Below are positions 1 through 6,432 of a stretch of 7,334 nt of DNA, one piece after another. Each line of letters starts with the position of its first letter. Positions within the stretch are counted from its first letter, which is position 1. The DNA is taken from NCBI GenBank assembly GCA_021795255.1, contig JAJYPQ010000181.1, positions 1 to 7,334 on the forward strand, written 5' to 3'. The position numbers and the translations under genes are program-made. This DNA comes from Pseudomonadota bacterium. Its GTDB lineage: Bacteria; Pseudomonadota; Gammaproteobacteria; Acidiferrobacterales; Acidiferrobacteraceae. The notes beneath the pieces were generated by a model that saw nothing but the letters and a program-made list of their open reading frames with translations, searched no databases and was not told where the DNA came from.

Positions 1-1056
1 CACCCACACGCTGGGGCGGCCCTGATAGCGCATGGACACCGACTGATAGTCAAAAAAATCCCGATCCCGCTGGATCAAACCGAAGCCGCGCAAATGGCGG
101 ACTGGAAACAGGAACTGGTGCACGCGCGCGGGATTGGCGAGTTGCCGCCAGCGCACGGTATGCCGACTTTCAAGCAAAAAGCCCTCGGAATCGTGAACCG
201 CGGGACGCAAATAGGCCCAGGGGCGGCGGTCACACAGATCGTACATATACATGCTCGACAAAGGCGCGATCCCGAGCTCGCGCACGGGACGCCTGAAAAA
301 GAAGGTCGCACGCACACGTACGCGGACTGCGCGGCCTGGCCGGATGCGAAAACGGAAGGCCGCTGCGGCGCTCGGACTATTCATCAAGGCGAAGACCGTG
401 ATGGCGCGGGCCTGTCGCGCCGGACGGCGGATCCAATAGGCGATGAAATGGGGGAACTCCTCGGGATGGGGGGCTATGGTGTCGATGGCAAGCCCCCGCG
501 CGGAGAGGCCGAACTGTTCATGCGAGCCCTTGGCGCGAAAATAGCTCGCACCCAAGAATACGATTACTTGATCGTTGGTCGCTACCTTGGAACGGCGAGG
601 ATCGTAGCCGTCATAGAGGAGCCGAAAGCCGGCATAGCCGATATGCGCGGGCAAGGGCCGCGGATACAAACCCTTCGGGTGGCGAAAGAACGAGGGATGA
701 AAGCGCAGCCTGCGCGCACGCCCAGAGGAGACCACATACACTGACACCGCGCGCACGAACCTATAACCGGGGGCAAAGAGCTGCATATGGAAACGCCGGT
801 GCGGCCAGAGGGTCGCGCCCGGCCTGAAATGAACACTGCGATACTGGTCGTACGTGAAGCGGCCGATCCCGGGGATGCGCGCTTGGGCCTTGAAGGGACC
901 GGCTGCCAGGTGTTGCGCCTTGCGCACGGCAGTGGCGTAGTCAAAACCCCGGGCAGGGCTTGCCGCGGCTAGGGTCGCGAACGCAAGCAGCGCTACCGCA
1001 ACGCCTCCCCAGCCTCGATATCCCGCTCGTCCCAAAGCAGCCTCCCCGCGACCCAT
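1..1056 (-). CDS. opgG: Periplasmic glucan biosynthesis protein, OpgG/OpgD (MdoG) family; C-terminus beyond the window
   Basis: Family members act in the periplasm on the beta-1,2-glucan backbone of osmoregulated periplasmic glucans; E. coli OpgD is a beta-1,2-glucanase. The window holds 352 codons of a protein usually about 500 residues long. No stop interrupts the frame, which continues past base 1. Visible family motifs are LGASYF (168-173), FGLSARGLAID (182-192), EEFP (199-202), LGIAPLSSMYMY (261-272), HDSEG (288-292) and GFGLIQRDRDF (325-335). Asp289 in HDS aligns, from memory, with catalytic Asp300 of E. coli OpgD; the partner of Asp388 would lie outside the window. Residues 16-35 form a hydrophobic signal peptide ending near AAASPARG; there is no twin-arginine, unlike OpgD. 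The ATG at 1056 is taken as start, but a TTG at codon 8 has a better ribosome binding site. The gene lies 68 bases downstream of the kinase on the same strand. OpgG versus OpgD cannot be settled from this fragment. Confidence 0.93.
   Translation of the reverse strand, partial: MGRGEAALGRAGYRGWGGVAVALLAFATLAAASPARGFDYATAVRKAQHLAAGPFKAQARIPGIGRFTYDQYRSVHFRPGATLWPHRRFHMQLFAPGYRFVRAVSVYVVSSGRARRLRFHPSFFRHPKGLYPRPLPAHIGYAGFRLLYDGYDPRRSKVATNDQVIVFLGASYFRAKGSHEQFGLSARGLAIDTIAPHPEEFPHFIAYWIRRPARQARAITVFALMNSPSAAAAFRFRIRPGRAVRVRVRATFFFRRPVRELGIAPLSSMYMYDLCDRRPWAYLRPAVHDSEGFLLESRHTVRWRQLANPARVHQFLFPVRHLRGFGLIQRDRDFFDYQSVSMRYQGRPSVWV
1033..1047 (-). promoter_or_regulatory. Strong Shine-Dalgarno favouring an internal TTG start for opgG
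   Basis: On the minus strand GGGGAGG (1047-1041) is followed by five bases and then TTG (1035-1033), which is codon 8 of the frame begun at the ATG at 1056. The ATG has only a TAGGGG-like stretch close upstream. Starting at TTG would give a protein beginning MGRAGYRGWGG, a more typical short n-region before the hydrophobic signal-peptide core. This is inference from spacing and complementarity only. Confidence 0.45.
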
Positions 1057-1098
1057 CGCCCCTACCGCTTTCAGCGCTAGTGTGGAAGGGTGCGGCTG

Positions 1099-1114
1099 CG
1101 ATGCGCAAGCATCG
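1099..1114. repeat. Perfect 6-bp hairpin between kinase and opgG
   Basis: CGATGC, four-base loop GCAA, then GCATCG form a perfect inverted repeat in the 68-base gap (1057-1124) between the kinase stop and the opgG start. No run of T follows it on either strand, so it does not look like an intrinsic terminator. It could be a transcript-processing or mRNA-stabilising stem between two co-transcribed genes, or chance. Confidence 0.4.
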
Positions 1115-1124
1115 TTCGGGCCGT

Positions 1125-4100
1125 CTAAGCCTCCAGAACCTGCGTGAGGGCGGCAGCCAGCTCCTCGAGGCGGTAGGGCTTCTGGACCGAGGCCCGAAAG
1201 CCGTGGGCCTTGTAGTCGGCGACGATGGGATCGGTGTAGTAGCCGGTAGCGACGATGGCACGGACGTCCGGATCGTACTCCTTCAGTCTGCGCACGCATT
1301 CCTTGCCACCCATACCCCCTGGCACCGTGAGATCCAGGATCACAGCGTCAAAGGGGCGCGCTCTACGCGCCGCCTCATACGCCCGCAGCGCCTCCTCTCC
1401 ACTTACGACCTCCACCGCGTCATAACCCAGCGCTCGTAAAAGTTGCGCGCCCACAGAGCGCACGTCGCGGTCATCATCCATGAGCAAAACGCGGCGGCCA
1501 CGCCCCCGGGCCGCGATGGCCTTGTTCGCCCGCCCGTGCGCGGCAGGTGGCACGCCGCTCTGGGTGCGCGGCAGATAGAGCGTGAGCGTCGTGCCCTTCC
1601 CCACCATAGAATCCGCAATGACCAGGCCCTGATGACGCTTGAGCACCGAATAGGTGACGGCAAGCCCGAGCCCCGTGCCGGAGGACTTCAAGGAGAAATA
1701 AGGATCAAAGATCTTCCCCAGATATTCCGGCTCTATCCCTCGACCGCAGTCGCGAAACGCAATCTCCACATAATCACCCGCGGCGAGATCGGCTATTTGG
1801 GCGGCCTCGACTGTCACGTTGCGTGCCACGACCTCCAAGACCCCCACGCCCCCCATCGCCTCCTTGGCATTCAAGACGATGTTCTGGATCACCTGACCCA
1901 TCTGGTCGGGGTCGAACTCCGTGGGCCAGAGATCGTCCGGGATCGTCATCTCATAGCGAACTGCCGATCCCTTCAGAAAGAAGCCGGCGAGATCGCGTAC
2001 GGTCTCGCCGATCGACCCCGGCTTTTTGATGGGCGCCCCGCCCTTGGCGAACGTGAGCAGTTGAAAGGTAAGCTCGCGTGCCCGCCAACTGGCCTGCTCG
2101 GCATCGGCAAGCGCGCTCTGCACGGCCTCGTCAGTCGGGGCGTAGAGCTTGGCGAGCGTGATATTTCCAAAAATCGCCGTGAGAATGTTATTAAAGTCAT
2201 GTGCGATCCCCCCGGCGAGCACCCCGAGCGCCTCCAGGCTCTTGGCCTTCATGGCCCGCTCTTCCAAAGCCTGGTGCTGGGTGATGTCGCGGAACACCAT
2301 GACCGCACCTGTCACCTCGCCATCCTCGTCCCGAATCGGCGCTGCCGAATCGCTGACTTGCAAGACACCCCCGTGGCGGGCCTTCAAGACCACCGGCCCC
2401 TTCAGATGCTGCACCTCACCCGTACGCAGGGCTTGTGCCACCGGCCCCTCAATCGCCGCCCCCTGCGGGCTTCGATACAGCGGTAAGACCGTATCGACCG
2501 GCAGGCCCCGCGCCTCCTCGTCACCATAGCCCGTGAGCCGTTCCGCCTCGGCATTCAAGGCCCGTACCAAACCGCTACTGTCAGTCACGATAACCCCATC
2601 GCCGATACTCATGAGCGTCACTCGCCACCGTTCTCGCTCCTCGCGCAGGGCGCCGGTGCGGGCTAACACCAAACTCTCGAGGCCTGAGTTCAAACGATCG
2701 AGGGAATCGGCGTGACGCTGCGCCTGCTGCATCCCATAAACCGCCGCTGCCGCAAACAGGGCCAGTAGGAAGCCGCTTGTGAGCACGATAGGTGGTAGAC
2801 CGACCGCGATCTTGTTCACCACGCGTGGGCCGGGGCTCACCCGGATTACGAGGTTCTGTCCGAGGAAACGCACCTTGCCCGTGGCACGGTAACGCTTCGC
2901 GCCTGACAGACCGCGCGTGAAAAAGCGCTGGCCGCGCAGAGACACGCTCACATGGTAACCCTGCCAAAGATTGGTCATGACCCGCGAAAGCAGGCCGCGC
3001 GTATCAAAAACGCCACCGATATAGCCCTTGAAGCGGCCACCGATACGCACCGGCGCCACCACGATAAACCCATGTCCGCCCTTAAAAAGAGGGATGACCG
3101 AGGTCATGGCCGGCCGCCCGCTCCTACGTGCGCGTTGAAGCACGAGCGCGCGTCCGGGGTTAGCCCTCAAGTCGCGCCCAACCACAGGCGGGTGACCGGG
3201 ACCCGGTACCCGCCAAAGGACCCGTGAGGAGGGGGCGACGAATATCACAGCTTGCAGCCCGGGAACCTGATGCAAGAGCAACGCGGCCTCGCGCCGGGCG
3301 TGCGCTATGGGCGGCAATCCGAAGGTCTCCCAGCGCCCGGCAAGGCGTGCCACAGCCAAGGGCCGATGCTCCTGAGTGCGAATCTGATCGGCGATCCCCT
3401 GCCAGACCCCTTGAGTCATGCGCGTAAGTTCATCCCGCTCATACGTCTTCAGGGCAGCCGCCAGCACCATGGCCACAGTCAACAGCATAATGGCCGTCAC
3501 GAAGGCAAGACCAAAGCGTCGCGAGCGCAGCTCGAGCCAACCGTAATCCAAGACCGCGACCCCAAACGTGAGCAGCGCCAACGTGCCAGGAAGCGAGACC
3601 TCATGCAAATCACGCCATATCGGCCAGAGCGGACTCAGCTGGCCTATGAGACCCGCGGTGCTGAGCGCAACCAAGAGGGCGGCCGGAACCGGGCTCGGGG
3701 CGCGGGCCCCCGTGAGCGCCGCGAAGGCGATCGCCGCGCTTGCCAACAGCAGCATGGTGCCGCTCAAAGGCGAAATGGGCGCCCGGCCATGAAAGAGGGT
3801 CGCGGGATGGATCGGTAAAAAGAACGGCGTATTCACGCCCAGATGGCCGCCCAAGAGAAAACCCATCGCCGCCAGGGTACTGTAGAGCACCACTGGAAAG
3901 GCCGCGAGAAAGGCCCAACGGTAATAAGCGCGCTGTAATAGCAGCAACCCACCACCGATCAGGATTTCAGCGAGTGCGGCATTGGCCGGCATGGGCGCAA
4001 GATGGCGATTCCACTGCACCAAGAGCGGATGCGCGGCAAGCCATCCCCAGAGCGCGACTGCGCCTACGAGGATATTCACGGCCGCCGCGATCAGTACGAT

Positions 4101-4136
4101 ACGGGGGCGCAAGACGGGGTTGCGGGCAGCGAACAC
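1125..4136 (-). CDS. Membrane hybrid sensor histidine kinase (7TM, CHASE-like, PAS, HisKA, HATPase, receiver)
   Basis: A 1003-residue inner-membrane signalling kinase. About seven hydrophobic segments lie at residues 13-34, 52-69, 73-97, 126-144, 150-168, 183-198 and 208-229. An extracytoplasmic domain (about 230-442) follows; its stretch FIVVAPVRIGGRFKGYIGG (357-375) resembles the end of CHASE sensor domains. A last membrane segment lies at 443-468. A PAS domain spans about 500-618. HisKA carries GGIAHDFNN with phospho-acceptor His646. The HATPase domain has the N box Asn756, G1 DCGRG (796-800), F box FDPYF (810-814) and G2 GTGLGLA (820-826). The receiver has the acidic cluster Asp887-889, phospho-acceptor Asp935, Thr964 and Lys986. 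All catalytic residues are present, so autophosphorylation and transfer to its own receiver are expected. No output domain is fused and no separate response regulator or Hpt protein lies in the window. The start is GTG with no clear ribosome binding site; an in-frame stop lies 45 bases upstream, leaving little room for extension. The ligand is unknown; opgG downstream hints at envelope or osmotic sensing. Confidence 0.95.
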   Translation of the reverse strand: MFAARNPVLRPRIVLIAAAVNILVGAVALWGWLAAHPLLVQWNRHLAPMPANAALAEILIGGGLLLLQRAYYRWAFLAAFPVVLYSTLAAMGFLLGGHLGVNTPFFLPIHPATLFHGRAPISPLSGTMLLLASAAIAFAALTGARAPSPVPAALLVALSTAGLIGQLSPLWPIWRDLHEVSLPGTLALLTFGVAVLDYGWLELRSRRFGLAFVTAIMLLTVAMVLAAALKTYERDELTRMTQGVWQGIADQIRTQEHRPLAVARLAGRWETFGLPPIAHARREAALLLHQVPGLQAVIFVAPSSRVLWRVPGPGHPPVVGRDLRANPGRALVLQRARRSGRPAMTSVIPLFKGGHGFIVVAPVRIGGRFKGYIGGVFDTRGLLSRVMTNLWQGYHVSVSLRGQRFFTRGLSGAKRYRATGKVRFLGQNLVIRVSPGPRVVNKIAVGLPPIVLTSGFLLALFAAAAVYGMQQAQRHADSLDRLNSGLESLVLARTGALREERERWRVTLMSIGDGVIVTDSSGLVRALNAEAERLTGYGDEEARGLPVDTVLPLYRSPQGAAIEGPVAQALRTGEVQHLKGPVVLKARHGGVLQVSDSAAPIRDEDGEVTGAVMVFRDITQHQALEERAMKAKSLEALGVLAGGIAHDFNNILTAIFGNITLAKLYAPTDEAVQSALADAEQASWRARELTFQLLTFAKGGAPIKKPGSIGETVRDLAGFFLKGSAVRYEMTIPDDLWPTEFDPDQMGQVIQNIVLNAKEAMGGVGVLEVVARNVTVEAAQIADLAAGDYVEIAFRDCGRGIEPEYLGKIFDPYFSLKSSGTGLGLAVTYSVLKRHQGLVIADSMVGKGTTLTLYLPRTQSGVPPAAHGRANKAIAARGRGRRVLLMDDDRDVRSVGAQLLRALGYDAVEVVSGEEALRAYEAARRARPFDAVILDLTVPGGMGGKECVRRLKEYDPDVRAIVATGYYTDPIVADYKAHGFRASVQKPYRLEELAAALTQVLEA

Positions 4137-4161
4137 GAGGGGTTCAGTGATTCCAGCGCCG

Positions 4162-4182
4162 GCATGGCGGACCGGGCTATGC
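4162..4182. repeat. Imperfect inverted repeat upstream of the kinase, possible operator
   Basis: GCATGGC and GCTATGC are separated by seven bases and pair at six of seven positions plus one G-T. The right arm overlaps a weak minus-strand -10 candidate, TAGCAT (4184-4179), with a poor TTTCCC 17 bases upstream (4207-4202). If that promoter is real, transcription would begin near 4172, giving a leader of about 36 bases before the kinase GTG. An operator role is speculative. Confidence 0.2.
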
Positions 4183-4300
4183 TACTCCAAGGTCGGAGCC
4201 CGGGAAAAGCGCCGTATGGGAGCGCATCCCTCTACGCGCCACTCAAGGGGCCGATCCCCAAAAAGGCCCAATCGCCGACTACAGGGACACGGACGGCGGC

Positions 4301-4321
4301 GCGCACCCACACACTGTGCGC
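4301..4321. repeat. GCGCAC/GTGCGC inverted repeat at the jetA promoter, possible operator
   Basis: GCGCAC (4301-4306) and GTGCGC (4316-4321) form a perfect 6-bp inverted repeat with a 9-base spacer. A nested CACA-C-TGTG palindrome lies at 4310-4318. The same string GCGCACCCA recurs in direct orientation at 4346-4354, running into the jetA start codon. The right arm falls where the -35 element of the jetA promoter would lie. A dimeric repressor site is possible. GC-rich hexamers like these also arise by chance. Confidence 0.3.
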
Positions 4322-4338
4322 AAAACGTGCCAACGAGC

Positions 4339-4344
4339 TAAAAT
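4339..4344 (+). promoter_or_regulatory. Candidate -10 box of the jet operon
   Basis: TAAAAT matches the sigma-70 -10 consensus at five of six positions and stands out in GC-rich surroundings. It ends nine bases before the jetA ATG, so the expected transcription start is around 4351, at or next to the start codon. The best -35 candidate, TGCGCA (4317-4322, 16-base spacing), matches only three of six. A weak -35 with an overlapping inverted repeat would fit an activated or repressed promoter. No experimental support is available here. Confidence 0.4.
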
Positions 4345-4353
4345 AGCGCACCC

Positions 4354-5808
4354 ATGGCCATCGACTACGCCACACTGAACCTCCTGCGCCAAAACCATCC
4401 GGCTTGGCGTCTCTTATGCTCCGACCACGCACCCCTCGTGGCGAGCTTCCTCGAGCGCATCTTCGTGACACCCAATCGGCGCGCCATCGATGCGGCGGAC
4501 CTCACCGAGGCCCTGGAAGACGAACTCTATGGACTGCGCCGCCAACTGGGGCCTGAGACCTTTCCACGCGCGGCGCGCGACTATCTCGACGACTGGGCCT
4601 CGGCTGACAAGGGCTGGCTGCGCAAATTCTACGCAGCACAGTCGGACGAGGCCCAATACGACCTTACGCCCGGTGCCGAGAAGGCCATCGCGTGGCTTGC
4701 CACACTCGCGACCCGCACCTTCGTAGGCACTGAGTCGCGCCTGCTCACCCTCTTTACCCTCTTAAGACAGATGAGCGAAGGCAGCGAGACCGACCCGGCC
4801 GTGCGGCTCGCCGAACTGCACAGGCGCCGCGACGAAATCGATGCGGAGATGGCGCGCATTGCGCAAGGTGACGTGCCACTGCTCGAGGATAGCGCCCTCA
4901 AGGACCGCTTCCAACAATTCGTGCAGCTCTCCCGCGAACTGCTCTCGGACTTCCGCCAGGTCGAATACAATTTCCGTCAGCTCGACCGGCGCGTGCGTGA
5001 ACGCATTGCGCTCTGGGAGGGCTCCAAAGGGGCGTTGCTCGAGGAGATCCTCGGCGAACGCGATCTCATCACCGACTCCGACGAGGGCCGCAGCTTCCGC
5101 GCCTTCTTCGACTTCCTCATGTCGAGCGCCCGCGAAGAAGAGTTGACTCAACTACTGGGCCACATCCTGGCCCTGCCCGTGATCCGCGACATGGCCCCCG
5201 ATCCACGCACCCGTCGCATCCATTACGACTGGCTTGCCGCCGGCGAGCATACTCAACGCACGGTCGCGCAACTGTCCTCGCAGCTGCGCCGTTTCCTCGA
5301 TGACCGCGCTTGGCTTGAAAATCGCCGCATCATGGATCTCCTGCGCGAAATCGAGGGCCTTGCCCTGGATCTGCGCGAGACACCGCCCGAGGGTATCATC
5401 ATGCGCTTGCACGAGACGGGCGCCGCGGTCGACCTGCCTCTGGAACGCCGCCTCTACAACCCGCCCCTGCGGCTTGCAATCACCGACCAAGCGATCGATG
5501 CGGGCCAGGCCGACATGGACGACAGCGCCTTGTACGCCCAGGTCGTGATCGACCGCGAGGCGCTGGCGCGCCACGTGCGCCAGGCCTTACAGAACCGCTC
5601 ACAAATCACCCTTCGCGAAGTCTGCGAGCTCCATCCGCTGCGACACGGACTGGCCGAACTCGTCGCCTACCTGGATCTCGCGGCCATGGATGCCAAGTCG
5701 TGCATAGACGAGGACGTGACGGACACCGTCATATGGCGTAGCGTGCACACGGATGGACAAGAGCGACAGCGGCAAGCACAGATACCCCGCGTCATTTTCG
5801 TGAGATAG
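4354..5808 (+). CDS. jetA: Wadjet type I subunit JetA (DUF3375 family, kleisin; MksF-like)
   Basis: JetA is the kleisin of the JetABC SMC complex: it bridges the JetC heads and binds JetB dimers, helping the complex load on and extrude plasmid DNA. At 484 residues the protein is full length for the family. Recognisable features are the N-terminus MAIDYATLNLLRQNHPAWRL, WLRKFY (88-93), TPGAEKAIAWLATL (105-118), GTESRLLTLF (125-134), a long charged helical stretch (about 148-235) containing LKDRFQQFVQLSREL and NFRQLDRRVRERIALWEG, HYDWL (290-294), LRRFLDDRAWLENRRIMDLL (311-330), a winged-helix-like C-terminal part with HGLAELVAYL (431-440), and the family ending PRVIFVR. There are no membrane segments or signal peptide, so it is cytoplasmic. 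It is first in the operon, three bases before jetB. No Shine-Dalgarno precedes the ATG; the start is supported by the typical N-terminal sequence and the close -10 box. Confidence 0.95.
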   Translation: MAIDYATLNLLRQNHPAWRLLCSDHAPLVASFLERIFVTPNRRAIDAADLTEALEDELYGLRRQLGPETFPRAARDYLDDWASADKGWLRKFYAAQSDEAQYDLTPGAEKAIAWLATLATRTFVGTESRLLTLFTLLRQMSEGSETDPAVRLAELHRRRDEIDAEMARIAQGDVPLLEDSALKDRFQQFVQLSRELLSDFRQVEYNFRQLDRRVRERIALWEGSKGALLEEILGERDLITDSDEGRSFRAFFDFLMSSAREEELTQLLGHILALPVIRDMAPDPRTRRIHYDWLAAGEHTQRTVAQLSSQLRRFLDDRAWLENRRIMDLLREIEGLALDLRETPPEGIIMRLHETGAAVDLPLERRLYNPPLRLAITDQAIDAGQADMDDSALYAQVVIDREALARHVRQALQNRSQITLREVCELHPLRHGLAELVAYLDLAAMDAKSCIDEDVTDTVIWRSVHTDGQERQRQAQIPRVIFVR

Positions 5809-5811
5809 GAC

Positions 5812-6432
5812 ATGCTGGAAGAACCACAGGAAACGGGGGCAGGGCTCTCGGCGGTCGTGATCCCGCTTCTGAAGGGCGTCATCTACCAGGATAGCGAGGC
5901 GCAGCTCTGGAATACGCTTTTGAGTCTGCAGGCGCGTGTGCGCGATTATGTCGGGGTACTGGGCCTTGATCTCGTGGTCGACGAGTCCGAGGGTTACGCC
6001 TTCCTGCGCTCGCGCGACACTGAGGACGACGGACTCCCGCGGCTCGTGGCGCGCCGACCGCTGTCATTCCCGGTGAGCCTGCTTCTTGCGCTTTTGCGAA
6101 AACGCCTGGCGGAGTTCGACGCGACCGGCGGCGATGTGAAGCTCGTGGTGACGCGCGATGAGGTCGTGGAACTCGTGCGCGTCTTCCTGCCCGAGGCCGC
6201 CAACGAGGCCCGACACATCGATCAGATCGAGACCCACATAAATCGTATCGTCGACCTGGGCTTTCTGCGCCGCCTGAAGCCTGCGACGAGCCCAGGGCCC
6301 CCTGCCTACGAGGTGCGACGCATCCTGAAGGCCTTCGTTGACGCCCAATGGCTGGCCGACTTCGCCGAACGCTTGGCCGCCTATAAGAACCATATCGCCA
6401 CCCCCGAGGAGGGGCCCGCCGATGACGTCTGA
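5812..6432 (+). CDS. jetB: Wadjet type I subunit JetB (DUF4194 family, KITE-type; MksE-like)
   Basis: JetB is the small KITE-type subunit that dimerises and binds the JetA kleisin in the Wadjet SMC complex. The 206-residue length fits the family. Typical DUF4194 stretches are visible: AVVIPLLKGVIYQDSEAQLW (14-33), RVRDYVGVLGLDLVVDESEGYAFL (42-65), a region around RRPLSFPVSLLLALLRKRL (81-99), the helix VTRDEVVELVRVFLPEA (113-129), and HINRIVDLGFLRRL (142-155) followed by YEVRRILKAFVDAQWL (166-181), which read as paired winged-helix units. The protein has no membrane segments. The ATG lies three bases after the jetA stop, and the only nearby purine stretch (AGGA) is one base from the ATG, so translation is probably coupled to jetA. 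Its 3' end overlaps jetC by 11 bases. Confidence 0.95.
   Translation: MLEEPQETGAGLSAVVIPLLKGVIYQDSEAQLWNTLLSLQARVRDYVGVLGLDLVVDESEGYAFLRSRDTEDDGLPRLVARRPLSFPVSLLLALLRKRLAEFDATGGDVKLVVTRDEVVELVRVFLPEAANEARHIDQIETHINRIVDLGFLRRLKPATSPGPPAYEVRRILKAFVDAQWLADFAERLAAYKNHIATPEEGPADDV
6406..6424 (+). promoter_or_regulatory. Strong ribosome binding site and start of jetC inside jetB
   Basis: GAGGAGGGG (6406-6414) lies seven bases before the ATG at 6422, near the end of the jetB frame. It fixes the jetC start within the 11-base overlap and contrasts with the weak or absent sites before jetA and jetB. JetC may therefore be initiated independently as well as by coupling. Confidence 0.75.

Noticed and set aside
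94..744. A 216-codon plus-strand open frame over opgG
   Set aside because: It is antisense to unmistakable OpgG motifs and its translation resembles no known protein.
1099..1114. Hairpin considered as an intrinsic terminator of the kinase gene
   Set aside because: No T-tract follows on the minus strand.
1443..2486. A 347-codon plus-strand open frame inside the kinase gene
   Set aside because: It lies wholly antisense to the PAS, HisKA and HATPase region of a clear kinase. Its translation is low-complexity and shows no domain I recognise. Long antisense frames are common in GC-rich DNA.
4247..4264. GGGG-CCGAT-CCCC stem followed by AAAAA, considered as a terminator
   Set aside because: The short stem has A rather than T downstream on the plus strand, and on the minus strand the T run comes before the stem. 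It also lies between two divergent starts, where no terminator is expected.
4002..4346. A 114-codon plus-strand frame running through the intergenic region up to jetA
   Set aside because: It begins inside the kinase gene in antisense, has no recognisable domain, and its end covers the candidate jetA promoter.
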